A DNA stretch of 64,000 bases, taken from positions 310,001 through 374,000 of the forward strand of contig CAWFBJ010000017.1 of NCBI GenBank assembly GCA_963814055.1, read 5' to 3'. The position numbers and the translations under genes are program-made. Below, piece by piece: positions 33,278 through 43,440 of this stretch (position 1 is its first letter; each line of letters opens with the position of its first letter). The DNA is from AWTP1-13 sp963814055. GTDB taxonomy: Bacteria; Pseudomonadota; Alphaproteobacteria; Rhizobiales; Hyphomicrobiaceae. Below the pieces are notes generated by a model. The model had not been told where the DNA came from. It searched no databases and saw nothing but the letters and a program-made list of their open reading frames with translations.

Positions 33278-34688
33278 ATGCCGACCGAAATCCTGATGCC
33301 CGCGCTTTCCCCGACCATGGAGGAGGGCAAGCTTGCCAAGTGGCTGGTCAAGGAAGGCCAGGCAGTCAAGGCGGGCGACATCATCGCCGAGATCGAAACC
33401 GACAAGGCCACCATGGAGGTGGAGGCGGTCGACGAAGGCAAGGTCGGCAAGCTGCTGGTGTCGGAGGGCACCGAAGGCGTGAAGGTCAATACGCCGATCG
33501 CGACGTTGCTGGCGGATGGCGAGAGCGCGGGTGCAGCGCCGGCGGCGAAGGTTGCGTCGCCACCAGCGCCGCCACGTGCACAGGCGTGCCGGCTCCAACT
33601 AAGACAGCTACCGCGGAGGGTTCCGCCCGCCCCTAACCCCTCCCCGCATCATGCCGAAGGCGTGTCTCCGACACGACGGGGAGGGGGACCGGTCGCGCAA
33701 GCTGCCAGGTCGGCACCTCAAGCAGCACAGGCCGGGAATGGGCACGGCCGCATCTTCGCCTCGCCCTTGGCGCGGCGGCTGGCGAAGCAGGCGGGGCTCG
33801 ACTTGGCGGCGCTCGCCGGTTCCGGTCCGCATGGCCGCGTCGTCAAGCGCGACGTGGAGACGGCGGTGCAGAACGGCGGCGCGCGCGCGCAGCCGAGGGC
33901 CGGAACCGCGGTTACAGCCAAGCCCAGTGCGGGCGTGCTCACGCCGCAGCCGATGCCCGACGACAAGGTGCTCGCGCTGTACGAGCAGGGTTCCTACGAG
34001 GTCATTCCGCACGACAACATGCGCCGGGTGATCGCGCAGCGCCTCACGCTCTCGAAGCAAACCATCCCGCACTTCCGGCTGAGCGTGGACTGCCGCCTCG
34101 ACGAACTGTTGCGCGCGCGCGAGCGCATGAACTCCGTGTCGCCGAAGGATGGACCGCGCTCCTACAAGCTCTCCGTCAATGATTTCGCCATCAAGGCGCT
34201 GGCGCTGGCGTTGCAGCAAGTGCCGGCCGCCAACGTCACGTGGACGGAGGCCGGCACGCTGCGGCACAAGTATTCGGACATCGGCGTGGCGGTGGCGATC
34301 GAGGGCGGGCTGTTCACGCCGATCATCCGGCACGCGGAACTGAAGTCCATGTCGGAAATCTCCAACGAGATGCGCGATCTCGCCGAGCGCGCCCGCAAGC
34401 GCCGGCTGGCGCCGCACGAGTACCAGGGCGGCACCACCTCGATCTCGAATCTCGGCATGTATGGCATCAAGAGCTTCGATGCGGTGATCAATCCTCCGCA
34501 CGCCACCATCATGGCGGTCGGCATGGGGGAGAAGCGGCCCGTCGTCAGCGGCGACAAGGTGGAGGTGGCGACGCTGGTGACCTGCACGCTCTCCTGCGAC
34601 CACCGGGTGGTGGACGGCGCGGTGGGCGCGGAGCTGATCGAATGCGTTCAAGATGCTGGTCGAAGACCCCGTGCGGATGCTGGTTTGA
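33278..34688 (+). CDS. pdhC: Pyruvate dehydrogenase E2 (dihydrolipoamide acetyltransferase), tail frameshifted as written
   Basis: Transfers acetyl groups to CoA and forms the complex core. Lipoyl domain at residues 1-80 (nearly identical to that of pdhB), linker, peripheral-subunit-binding domain (RIFASPLARRLAKQAGLDLA, GSGPHGRVVKRDVE) and catalytic domain with GTTSISNLGMYGIKSFDAVI and the active site SCDHRVVDGAVGAEL. One extra base near 34639 shifts the last 16 residues; removing it gives NAFKMLVEDPVRMLV and a stop at 34688. The linker contains a 61-bp palindromic repeat (33629-33689). Codons 33584-33630 read more like a linker in another frame (VPAPTKTATAEGSARP). Confidence 0.92.
33629..33689. 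repeat. Palindromic repeat inside the pdhC linker
   Basis: Ends in complementary arms CCCCTCCCC and GGGGAGGGG around a core GCATCATGCCGAAGGCGTGT followed by CTCCGACACGACG. The same element is at 37541-37603 with the core in the opposite orientation. Here it is translated in frame as APNPSPHHAEGVSPTRRGGG, adding residues to the flexible E2 linker. Confidence 0.75.
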
Positions 34689-34945
34689 CGGCTTCCGTCG
34701 TCGGCGAGCCGGGCCGGCGTCCGGCGTCCGCCGTGCTGCAGTGCAACAAAAACGCCGTGGCGTCGCGGTCACCTTTCGGGCCTATCCACAGAATCGGTGG
34801 TGCGCGCAATGCCTGCCCGATGGCCGCGGACTTGCATCAGCTTGCAGGTGCCCAAAATCAGCCCTAGGAATCACAGGGAATCAAACAAGTAAGCGCGTCG
34901 CGTCGGGTACGAGTTAGCCGCCAACACTCTTCGAGGGTCCCGTTC

Positions 34946-35340
34946 ATGGCAATCTTCAACCGTGCCGCTTCGCTGGCACTCGTGCTTGCCGGCCTCGTGC
35001 TGGCCGGGTGTTCCGGCGAGGGCACCGATGGCATCTTCACCGGCTCTCTGGCCAACAACACGCAGAACCGCGTCGGCGCCGGAAGCCAGGATCGATCCTG
35101 TCTGCGTGTCGCTGGTGTCGCGCATCGATACGCTGCGCCGCGAAGGCGTCGGCGACAAGATCGAGAAGGCCGCAGCCAAGCGCTACAAGATGACGTCCGC
35201 CGACCTGGGAAAAGTCGATCAGCTGACCAAGGCCAACGCCGAGTTCCAGATGCGCTGCTCGACTGTGGCGCGCCAGCAACACGGCCCAGACGCCCGCGGC
35301 ACCGCCGCCGCCGGCGAAGAAGATGACTTCAGCAAACTGA
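34946..35340 (+). pseudogene. Lipoprotein 1 of a tandem paralogous pair, two extra bases as written
   Basis: Starts MAIFNRAASLALVLAGLVLA with the lipobox LAGC, so membrane-anchored after cleavage. Skipping one base near 35081 gives EARIDPVCVSLVSRIDTLRR, IEKAAAKRYKMTSADLGKVD and QLTKANAEFQMRC. Skipping one near 35271 gives ASNTAQTPAAPPPPAKK and a stop at 35340. The core C..I/L..LD.L...G...K.E.AA...K...AD...VD.L...N...Q..C is shared with the next gene. Between pdhC and lpd, so probably in the same transcript. Function unknown. Confidence 0.65.
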
Positions 35341-35598
35341 GCGAGCCGGGCGGGACTTCGTCGAGCAGGTCTTCGCGCCGCCTTTGCACCGCGAGGCGGC
35401 GCGCGGAGATGGCATTGCGGCCGCTGCCGCCAATAGGCCGGGATTGGGTGTGACATTGGGCTTTGGTCGCGCGCCCGGTGTTGCCGGCGGGTTAGTCCGG
35501 TGCGCTTTCTTGTCCACAGTTCCGCCTCAGACAGTTGAAATCGTTGCGCCATTGTGGTTCCTAGCCGACGCGTCGGACGGGTAGCGAGGGAGGCATTC

Positions 35599-35899
35599 GT
35601 GACCCGCACCAGCTTGAGCAGACTGGGCTTCGTGGGTGTCGTTGCGGGCATTCTGGCGCTTGCCGGATGCGCGGACGGCGGCAGCGGCGGCGCCGGCGAT
35701 CCCGGCGCAATTCCGCTGGCGTCCGGCCAGTCGTGCGGCTCGATCCGGCAGCGAGTTGGACAAGCTCGACCGCAAGGGCACGCAGTCGAAAGTCGAGGCG
35801 GCGACATCCGGCAAGAAGCTGGCGCCGGCAGCCCAGGCCGATGTCGACCGCTACAACGCTCTTCTCAATCAATACCTAGGCGCCCGCTGCCACGTCTGA
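35599..35899 (+). pseudogene. Lipoprotein 2 of a tandem paralogous pair, one extra base as written
   Basis: GTG start at 35599 after GAGGGAGG. Signal and lipobox: LSRLGFVGVVAGILALAGC. After a Gly-rich stretch (ADGGSGGAGDPGA) and GQSCGSI, removing one base near 35745 gives GSELDKLDRKGTQSKVEAAT, then KLAPAAQADVDRYNALLNQY and LGARC to a stop at 35899. Two cysteines bracket the helical core exactly as in lipoprotein 1, suggesting one disulfide. About 100 residues. Paralogue and neighbour of 34946-35340; lpd follows after 128 bp. Confidence 0.65.
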
Positions 35900-36027
35900 G
35901 CTGGTATCCGCGCACGAAGCTGGCGCTGCGGCGGCAATTTCGCTTCAATGATGCCAAGTTCCGGGGCCCCGGTCCGATCGGTCGGGGCCTTGCGTATTTC
36001 TGTCCGCGCGTCAGAGGCGTCTGCACC

Positions 36028-37450
36028 ATGGCTGACCAAAGCTTCGACATCATCATCATCGGCTCCGGACCCGGCGGGTACGTGACGGCGATCCGCGCCG
36101 CGCAGCTCGGCTTCAAGACGGCGGTCGTGGAGCGCGACTTCCTGGGCGGCATCTGCTCCAACTGGGGCTGCATCCCGACCAAGGCGCTGCTGCGCTCGGC
36201 CGAGATCTTCCACTACCTGCAGCATGCCAAGGACTATGGCGTGTCGGCGGAGAAGGTCGGCTTCGACGCCGAGCGCCGTCGTCGATCGCTCGCGCAAGGT
36301 GGCGGAGCGCATGAACAGCGGCGTCGGCTTCCTGCTGAAGAAGAACAAGGTCACGGTGATCTGGGGCGAGGCGACCATCGATGCGCCGGGCAAGATCACG
36401 GTGAAGGCATCGCGCAGCGAGGCGCCGAAGGGTTCGGCGGGGCCGGGCGCTTACCAGGCCAAGCACATCATCGTCGCGACCGGTGCGCGGCCGCGCGTGC
36501 TGCCCGGCATCGAGCCCGACAAGAAGCTGGTGTGGACCTACTTCGAGGCGATGGTGCCGGACCGGATGCCGAAGTCGCTGCTGGTGATCGGATCGGGCGC
36601 CATCGGCATCGAGTTCGCCTCGTTCTTCCGCACCATGGGCTCGGAGGTGACGGTGGTGGAGGTGCTGCCGCAGATCCTGCCCGTGGAGGACGCCGAGATT
36701 GCAGCCTTCGCGCGCAAGGCGTTCGAGAAGCAGGGCATGAAGATCCTGACCGGCGCCAAGGTGACCAGGCTCGAGAAGAAGGCCGACGGCGTTACGGCCA
36801 CGATCGACGACGGCAAGGGCGGAACGCAGGCGCTGAGCGTGGAGCGGGTGATCTCGGCGGTGGGCGTGGTCGGCAACGTCGAGAACCTGGGACTGGAAAA
36901 GCTCGGCGTGAAGATCGACCGCGGCACGATCGTGGTCGACGGCTTCGGCAAGACCAACGTGCCCGGCATCTACGCCATCGGCGATGTCGCGGGGCCGCCG
37001 ATGCTGGCGCACAAGGCCGAGCACGAGGGCGTGATCTGCGTCGAGGCCATCAAGGGCCTCGATGCGCACCCGCTGGACAAGCTGCGCATCCCCGGCTGCA
37101 CCTATTGCCATCCGCAGATCGCCAGCGTCGGCCTGACCGAGAAGGCGGCCAAGGATCAGGGGCGCGAGATCAAGGTCGGCCGCTTTCCGTTCGTCGGCAA
37201 CGGCAAGGCGGTGGCGCTCGGCGAGGACCAGGGGTTGGTCAAGACCATCTTCGACGCCAAGACCGGGCAGCTGCTGGGCGCGCATCTTGTCGGCGCGGAG
37301 GTGACGGAGCTGATCCAGGGTTTCGTCATCGCCATGCAACTCGAGACCACCGAGGAAGACCTGATGCACGCCGTCTTCCCGCATCCGACGCTCAGCGAGA
37401 TGATGCACGAGAGCGTGCTGAGCGCGTACGGACGCGCAATTCATGTGTGA
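36028..37450 (+). pseudogene. lpdA: Dihydrolipoamide dehydrogenase (E3), one extra base as written
   Basis: E3 reoxidises dihydrolipoamide with FAD and NAD. N-terminus MADQSFDIIIIGSGPGGYVT then the redox-active disulfide in GGICSNWGCIPTKALL. Skipping one base near 36274 (GAGCGCC) joins GFDAE to AVVDRSRKVAERMNSGVGFL. The rest is complete: LLVIGSGAIGIEFASFFRTM (NAD site), VPGIYAIGDVAGPPMLAHKA, and the interface His-Glu in HAVFPHPTLSEMMHE. 473 residues once corrected. It is the last gene of the pdh set and essential for two dehydrogenase complexes, so a sequence error is more likely than a true lesion. Confidence 0.92.
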
Positions 37451-37466
37451 GCGATGAGTACCTGTT

Positions 37467-37494
37467 CCCTCTCCCCACCTTCGTGGGGAGAGGG
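37467..37494. repeat. Perfect hairpin after lpd
   Basis: CCCTCTCCCCAC pairs with GTGGGGAGAGGG around a CTTC tetraloop. It lies 17 bp after the lpd stop and likely protects or terminates the pdh transcript. A trailing GGGAGAGGGG suggests a dispersed REP-type family. Confidence 0.65.
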
Positions 37495-37540
37495 CTAGGG
37501 AGAGGGGTATTCCAGCACGATTGCCGTTGAGCGGGCTCCC

Positions 37541-37603
37541 CCCACCCCTAACCCCTCCCCACGTCGTGTCGAAGACACGCCTTCGGCATGATGGGGAGGG
37601 GTA
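37541..37603. repeat. Second copy of the pdhC-linker palindromic repeat
   Basis: ACCCCTAACCCCTCCCC on the left and GGGGAGGGG on the right, with a core that is the reverse complement of the one at 33629-33689 (GCCTTCGGCATGATG here, CATCATGCCGAAGGC there). Located between lpd and the MFS gene, ending seven bases before the MFS start. Confidence 0.75.
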
Positions 37604-37609
37604 TACGCA

Positions 37610-38811
37610 GTGAACCGTCCGCTCCTGATCGTCTTCTGCGGCCTGCTGCTGTCGGTCAGCGCCTTCTCCTGCGACATCACCCTGCCGGCGTTCTGGTCGA
37701 TGCAGCAGGAATCTCGGCGCGCCCATCGAATGGGTGCAGGCCGTGGTGCCGGTGTTCCTGATCTTCCAGGCTACGGGACAGCTCATTTTCGGCCCCGTGT
37801 CGGACCGCTACGGCCGCCGGCCGGTCATTCTGGCGGGGCTCGTGCTCTACCTCGTGGGCGTGGTGATTGCGATGCTGGCGCACAGCATCGGTGCGGTGCA
37901 CGTGGGGCGGGCGGCGCAGGGTTTCGGCAGCGCGTGCGGTATCGTGGTGGGCCGCGCCGTGTTGCGCGATGTGAGCCACGGTACGGCGCTGGCGCAATCG
38001 ATGGCGCTCGCCATGGCCATCTTCGCGCTGGGTCCGATCTCGGCACCGCTGGTTGGCTATGGCCTCGTGGCGTTGAGCGGCTGGCGCGGCGTTTTCATAG
38101 GCATGGCGATCTTTGCAGCGCTGCTGCTGCTGTGGGGTGCGCTCTGGTTCAAGGAGACGAACGCCGCGCCGGATGCAACCGCCCTGCGGCCCGACCGGCT
38201 TCTGCAGTCGCTGCGGCGGATCGCGGGCCATCCGCAGTCGCGCTATTTCCTGATCATCGCGGCGGCCACGCAGTTCGGCATCATCTCCTTCGTCGCCAAC
38301 GGACCGCGCTTCTTCAAGTCGGCATTCGGCATCGACGGCCTGGAGTTTGCATTGCTGTTCGCGGCAACCGGGCTCGGCATCGTGCTGGGGCAGATCGCCA
38401 ACAACCGGATGATTGCGCGGCTGGGCGTGCTGACGACGACGCGGATAGCTGCCTTCGTGCTGCTGGCGGTTACCGCGCTGGTGGTGCTGCTCTCGCTCGC
38501 CGACGCGTTGCCGGGCGTGGCGTTCACCGGCCTGATGTTCATGTTCAACACGAGCTTTCTGGTGGTGATGGCGAATTCGGCAAGCCTGGTCATCGACCCG
38601 CACAGGGAGATCGCGGGCTTTGCTTCGTCGGCCTACGGGTTCTTCACGCAGATCACGGCCTCGGTGGCCGGCCGTCCTGACCGTGCCGCTGTTCGCGGGA
38701 GCACTGTTGCCCTGGAGCCTCACGATGCTGGCCGTGACGGCGAGTGTCTTCGTCCTGATCACGGTCTACAGGCCCGCTCCGGCCTTTCCGGCTACCCTAT
38801 CTGAGCGTTAA
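37610..38811 (+). pseudogene. MFS multidrug exporter (Bcr/CflA type), two extra bases as written
   Basis: GTG start: MNRPLLIVFCGLLLSVSAFS, CDITLPAFWSMQQ. Skipping one base near 37709 gives NLGAPIEWVQAVVPVFLIFQ and motif A GPVSDRYGRRPVILAG. Eleven further helices follow with GWRGVFIGMAIFAALLLLWG. Skipping one near 38670 gives AVLTVPLFAGALLPWSLTML and a stop at 38811. About 400 residues and 12 helices once corrected, consistent with a proton-driven drug exporter. The start lies only 7 bp from a palindromic repeat. Both defects are single insertions, as elsewhere in this stretch. Confidence 0.8.
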
Positions 38812-38938
38812 CCTTTGCCGGTTTTAGCGGCACCGCACCTGCGTGGCTGGGGTCTCGACGTACCCGGACGAGTCGGCCACACTCGTTAGACTTGGTTGCT
38901 GGCAGGGGCCGGCGCGTCATGGACGGAGGAACTTGCCG

Positions 38939-39193
38939 ATGAATATGAACACCCAACAGATCGTCATCGTGGTCGTGATTGGCATCGTCGCCGGCTGGCT
39001 CGCGAGCCTGGTGGTCGGTGGCGGCGGGCTCGTGCGTTATCTCATCACGGGCATCCTGGGCGCGTTCGTCGGCGGCTGGCTGTTCAGCGCGGCCGGGTGG
39101 AAGCTCAACCTCGGCAGCGACATCGCCGAGCAGATCGCCACATCGGCAATCGGCGCCATCGTGCTGGTGCTTTTGGCGCGGCTGATCGCCTGA
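38939..39193 (+). CDS. GlsB/YeaQ/YmgE-family small membrane protein
   Basis: 84 residues from ATG 38939 preceded by GGAGGAAC. Three helices with the family pattern: IVIVVVIGIVAGWLASLVVG, then the glycine-rich GGLVRYLITGILGAFVGGWL, and AIGAIVLVLLARLIA. Members are inner-membrane proteins linked to envelope or acid stress and once called transglycosylase-associated proteins; no activity is proven. Monocistronic, tail to tail with purB (10-bp gap). Confidence 0.9.
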   Translation: MNMNTQQIVIVVVIGIVAGWLASLVVGGGGLVRYLITGILGAFVGGWLFSAAGWKLNLGSDIAEQIATSAIGAIVLVLLARLIA

Positions 39194-39203
39194 AGGCTGG
39201 TCT

Positions 39204-40511
39204 TCACGCCGCGCCGAACACGCGGGCGAAGATCGTGTCGACGTGCTTGGTGTGATAGGCGAGGTCGAACAGGGGTTCGAGCTCGGCGGGCGGCAGCGCC
39301 TTGGAAACGTCGGGGTCGGCCTTCAGCAGGGTCAGGAAATCGCTGCCCTCCTGCCACACGCGCATGGCGTTGCGCTGCACCAGGCGATAGGCGTCCTCGC
39401 GCGAGATGCCCTTCTGCGCCAGTGCGATGAGGACGCGCTGCGAGTGCACGAGGCCGCCGAGGCGGTCGAGGTTCTTGCGCATGTTCTTGGGGTAGACGAC
39501 CAGGTTCTCGATCACGCCGGCCAGACGGTTGAGGGCAAAATCGAGCGTGACGGTGGCATCCGGCGCGAGCATGCGTTCGGCGGAGGAGTGGGAGATGTCG
39601 CGCTCGTGCCAGAGCGCCACGTTCTCCATGGCCGGCAAACAATAGGACCGAACCATGCGGGCGAGGCCGGTGATGTTTTCGGTGAGCACGGGGTTGCGCT
39701 TGTGCGGCATGGACGAGGAGCCCTTCTGGCCCTCGGAGAAAAATTCCTCGGCTTCCAGCACTTCAGTGCGCTGCAGGTGCCGGATCTCGATCGCCAGCCG
39801 CTCCATCGACGAGGCGACGACGGCCAGCGTGGCGAAATACATCGCGTGCCGGTCGCGCGGAATGATCTGGGTCGACACCGGCTCGGGTGTGAGGCCCATC
39901 TGCTTGCCGACGTAGGCTTCCACGCGCGGATCGATGTTGGCGAAGGTGCCGACCGCGCCGGAGATCGCACAGGTGGCCACCTCAGTCCGCGCGTGGACCA
40001 TCCGCTCCCTGGCCCGGGCAAACTCCGCGTAGGCCTGCGCGAGCTTCAGCCCGAACGTGGTGGGCTCGGCATGAATGCCATGGCTGCGGCCGATAGTTGG
40101 AGTGAGCTTATGTTCCAGTGCGCGCTTCTTGAGAGCGGCCAGCAGTTTGTCGAGATCGGCGAGCAGCAGGTCCGCCGCGCGCACGAGCTGAACATTGAAA
40201 CAGGTATCGAGTACGTCGGAGGACGTGAGACCCATGTGGACGAAGCGGGCTTCGGGCCCCACGTGCTCGGCCAGATGGGTGAGGAAGGCGATGACGTCGT
40301 GCTTGACCTCACGTTCGATGGCATCGATGCGGGTGGTGTCGAACTTGGCCTTCGAGCCCTTGTCCCAGATGACCTTGGCGGCTTCCTTGGGGATCAGGCC
40401 AAGCTCGGCCATGGCTGAGGCGGCGTGCGCCTCGATCTCGAACCAGATGCGGAAGCGCGTCTCGGGGGCCCAGATGTTGGCCATCTCGGGCCGGGTATAG
40501 CGGGGAATCAT
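39204..40511 (-). CDS. purB: Adenylosuccinate lyase
   Basis: Cleaves SAICAR and adenylosuccinate in purine synthesis. 435 residues. Begins MIPRYTRPEMANIWAPETRF. Conserved: FVHMGLTSSDVLDTCFNVQL, the catalytic His region TIGRSHGIHAEPTTFGLKLA, and the flexible signature loop GSSSMPHKRNPVLTENI with its catalytic Ser. Shorter (B. subtilis-like) type, normal length. Stands alone, convergent with the GlsB-type gene. Confidence 0.97.
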   Translation of the reverse strand: MIPRYTRPEMANIWAPETRFRIWFEIEAHAASAMAELGLIPKEAAKVIWDKGSKAKFDTTRIDAIEREVKHDVIAFLTHLAEHVGPEARFVHMGLTSSDVLDTCFNVQLVRAADLLLADLDKLLAALKKRALEHKLTPTIGRSHGIHAEPTTFGLKLAQAYAEFARARERMVHARTEVATCAISGAVGTFANIDPRVEAYVGKQMGLTPEPVSTQIIPRDRHAMYFATLAVVASSMERLAIEIRHLQRTEVLEAEEFFSEGQKGSSSMPHKRNPVLTENITGLARMVRSYCLPAMENVALWHERDISHSSAERMLAPDATVTLDFALNRLAGVIENLVVYPKNMRKNLDRLGGLVHSQRVLIALAQKGISREDAYRLVQRNAMRVWQEGSDFLTLLKADPDVSKALPPAELEPLFDLAYHTKHVDTIFARVFGAA

Positions 40512-40799
40512 GGCGCCCTCGCGTAGCCGTTAAAGAGGTCAGCTAGCACGCTGGGCGGCCGCCGCAAAGGCCCCACAAGCGCGCATCTACAACCAGAGTG
40601 AATTGATGCGGGAGTTATTCCGAGCCGCACTGACAGTCCATGGCATCAACAACTACGTGAGCCGCCAAATTTGGTTCTGGAAAGCGCGCCATATCGTGAA
40701 GTCGTTGTCGACCGCGATCGGGATTCGGGTCGTTCCATACTCATCGACGGAGCGCGGCGGATGACACGCCTTCGGGCGCACCATCCGCCGGACGGCTTC

Positions 40800-41987
40800 C
40801 TAGCTACGCAGCGATCTGAGACCCACACGAAGCTCTTCCACGAAGAGCTTCGGCTGTTCCCAGGCGGCAAAGTGGCCGCCCTTGGGGGGCTCGTTGAAAT
40901 GGACGAGATTGCTGAAGGCGCGCTCGGTCCAACTCCGCGGAGCTTGGTAGACCTCTTCAGGGAAAACACTGACGGCGGCCGGAACGGAGGTCCTGAAGTC
41001 GTTGAAGAAGGCGCCCCTGTATTCCCGGTAGAGCCGAGCGCTGGATACACCCGTGTTCGTCAACCAGGAAAGGGTGATGTTGTCGAGGATGTCGTCGCGT
41101 GTGAGGTCGCCGTAGGGCTCCCCATCGAGAAACAGTTTCACGATGTGTCCGTAGCTGGTCACGTCGTGGTCGATCATCCAGGCGGCAAGGGCGATGGGTG
41201 AATCCGCCAGCCCGTACAGGGTTTGCGGGTGAGCGGCCATCATGATTTGCGTAGGGACATTCTGGTAAAGGAACGCCATCTGGTCATATGCCCGCCGCTC
41301 CTCGGCCGAGAGACCGGCCGGCGGCGGCCCACCGGACTGAAGGGCCTTGGCAATGTCAGGGGGCGCGGTACCCGGGAAGTTCAGGTGGATGCCGATCAAC
41401 TCCGGAGGTGCCTGTTGAGCCATCAGGTTCGTGACGAACGCACCCCAATCGCCGCCCTGCGCCGCGAACCGGCTGTACCCGAGGCGCTTCATCAGCTCCA
41501 CCCATGCCCGCGCCATCCGAGCGGGGTCCCAACCGGGCGTCGTGGGCTTGCCTGAAAACCCGAAGCCGGGCATCGACGGGATCACTACGTGGAAGGCGTC
41601 CGACGCGCTGCCGCCGTGAGCCGTGGGGTTGATCAGCGGATCGATGATCTTCAGCTGCTCGATCGGCGAGCCGGGCCAGCCGTGGGTGACGATGAGCGGC
41701 ATCGCATTCTCATGCTTCGAGCGGACGTGAATGAAATGGATGTCCAGCCCATCAATCTCGGTCACGAAATTCGGGAGGGCATTCAACCTCGCCTCGACCT
41801 TGCGCCAATCGTATTCCGTCGCCCAATACCGCGCGAGCTCTTGAATGAAGGCGAGTTGCACGCCGTGCGAAAAGTCCGTGACGGTTTCGTGCTCCGACCA
41901 CCGCGTGGCGTTGATACGCCGGCGCAATTCGGTGAGCTCCGCTTCGGAAGCGTGGAATGAAAAGGGGCGGATTGCGTCGGATTTCAT
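40800..41987 (-). CDS. Epoxide hydrolase, alpha/beta fold with EHN N-terminal region
   Basis: 395 residues from ATG 41987, chosen for AAGGAG eight bases upstream; an extension to 42128 lacks family similarity. N-terminal EHN: AIRPFSFHASEAELTELRRR. Then the oxyanion loop VTHGWPGSPIEQ, the nucleophilic Asp in FAAQGGDWGAFVTN and catalytic His in PPKGGHFAAWEQP. Opens epoxides to diols; the natural substrate is unknown. It is transcribed divergently from a LysR regulator (258 bp between starts), which probably controls it. Confidence 0.93.
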   Translation of the reverse strand: MKSDAIRPFSFHASEAELTELRRRINATRWSEHETVTDFSHGVQLAFIQELARYWATEYDWRKVEARLNALPNFVTEIDGLDIHFIHVRSKHENAMPLIVTHGWPGSPIEQLKIIDPLINPTAHGGSASDAFHVVIPSMPGFGFSGKPTTPGWDPARMARAWVELMKRLGYSRFAAQGGDWGAFVTNLMAQQAPPELIGIHLNFPGTAPPDIAKALQSGGPPPAGLSAEERRAYDQMAFLYQNVPTQIMMAAHPQTLYGLADSPIALAAWMIDHDVTSYGHIVKLFLDGEPYGDLTRDDILDNITLSWLTNTGVSSARLYREYRGAFFNDFRTSVPAAVSVFPEEVYQAPRSWTERAFSNLVHFNEPPKGGHFAAWEQPKLFVEELRVGLRSLRS

Positions 41988-42245
41988 CTGCGTGTCTCCT
42001 TCGTTAGATGGTCGGCTGGGACGTGCGGCACCTGCTCCTAAGAGCGTGAGAAGCTTGTTGATGGCGCCGGTTGCGCCAGAAGTTGCACCGATGCTGCGCT
42101 GGGTGGGCGATGAGGACGCTGTGGTCATGGCCAGTCTCCTTGTTCAGAGCTGGCCTTCAGCCAGCTTCCGACCAAGGAGATAGCGCTGTTGGCGAAAAGG
42201 GATTAGATGGCATTATCGGCATGAGCTTAGAAATGGGGTTTCTGA
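41988..42245. promoter_or_regulatory. Divergent control region, epoxide hydrolase / LysR
   Basis: 258 bp between opposite starts, the usual site for a LysR T-N11-A operator and overlapping promoters. I could not single out one convincing dyad. A short in-frame extension of the hydrolase runs through part of it but reads as leader. Confidence 0.45.
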
Positions 42246-43139
42246 ATGCGCCGGGACAACCTCAGCGATCTCCGCGCCTTCATCGCGGTCGCGCGTGAGC
42301 AGAGCTTCACTAAGGCGGCGGCCAAGCTGAGCGTCTCTCAGTCGGCGTTGAGCTACACCATTCGAACGATGGAGGCGCGGCTTGGCGTGCGACTGCTGAC
42401 TCGAACAACGCGCAGCGTTTCCTTGACGGACGCCGGCGAGCGTCTGCTCCGAAACATCGGGCCCCGGTTCGACGAGATCGAAAGCGAGATTTCAGCGCTC
42501 AGCGCGTTGCGCGACAAACCAGCCGGTACGGTCCGCATAACGACAGTGGAGTACGCCGCAGAAGCAATTCTCTGGCCCGCCATAGCGAAGCTGATGCGGG
42601 AGTATCCTGATATCAATATTGAGCTCATCAACGACTATGGTCTCACCGACATCGTCGCCCAGCGGTACGATGCCGGTGTACGGCTGGGTGAGCAAGTCGA
42701 CAGGGATATGATCGCCGTGCGTATCGGGCGCGACTTCCGCATAGCGGTGGTGGCAGCGCCTTCCTACTTCCACGATCGGCGACAACCGCGTTCACCGCAG
42801 GACCTGACCCAGCACGATTGCATCAATCTTCGTCTGCCCACCCACGGGGGCTTCTACGTTTGGGAATTCAGGAAGGGCCGACGCGAACTTAAGGTCCGCG
42901 TCCAGGGACGGCTCGTGTTCAACACCTTGGCTATGATACGGGACGCGGCACTCGAGGGTGTCGGGCTCGCGTACCTGCCGGAGGACCTGGTGGAACCAGC
43001 TATTCAAAAAGGTCGGCTCGTGCGCGTTCTCGCGGATTGGTGCCCGCCTCGTCCAGGTTTTCACATCTATTATCCGAGCCGCCGCCAGCCCTCGCCGGCA
43101 TTCGCGCTCGTGGTTGATGCGCTCCGTCACCGCGCATAA
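42246..43139 (+). CDS. LysR-family transcriptional regulator
   Basis: 297 residues. N-terminal wHTH: LSDLRAFIAVAREQSFTKAA, AKLSVSQSALSYTIRTMEAR, LGVRLLTRTTRSVSLTDAGE. The C-terminal periplasmic-binding-like effector domain starts near GTVRITTVEYAAEAILWPAI and includes YDAGVRLGEQVDRDMIAVRI. The V-R-L-G..V-x-x-D-M-I pattern is that of the CrgA/YafC-like subgroup. Divergent from the epoxide hydrolase gene, which is its likely target; the inducer is unknown. Confidence 0.93.
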   Translation: MRRDNLSDLRAFIAVAREQSFTKAAAKLSVSQSALSYTIRTMEARLGVRLLTRTTRSVSLTDAGERLLRNIGPRFDEIESEISALSALRDKPAGTVRITTVEYAAEAILWPAIAKLMREYPDINIELINDYGLTDIVAQRYDAGVRLGEQVDRDMIAVRIGRDFRIAVVAAPSYFHDRRQPRSPQDLTQHDCINLRLPTHGGFYVWEFRKGRRELKVRVQGRLVFNTLAMIRDAALEGVGLAYLPEDLVEPAIQKGRLVRVLADWCPPRPGFHIYYPSRRQPSPAFALVVDALRHRA

Positions 43140-43440
43140 AGGTGGCCTCCCTTGCGGTCACTTCGGCACCAACCGACCGACTTCCCAGCATTATCCGTCT
43201 GCTATCTGGAGCATTGCAGCTAGTAGAGGCGCACGCTGGCACCTATTTTTTTGGGCCGCATAACACCATGCGAGCGCTTCTTATTTTGGTGATCACGCCC
43301 TAGCAGCGCTCCCGCGGCACAGGTGGGACCGCGCTATTTGCACACCTGCAGGGCATGTATTCGTCTGGATGGCTGCATCTGGCCCGCACAATCGCTATAT
43401 GCAAGGGGATCAATCCCGCCCCTTGCGAAGGCATGTCCTC
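43140..43440. other. Intergenic region
   Basis: About 300 bp between the LysR gene and the DadA-like gene. No supported gene or repeat was seen; it should carry the promoter of the downstream oxidoreductase. Confidence 0.4.
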
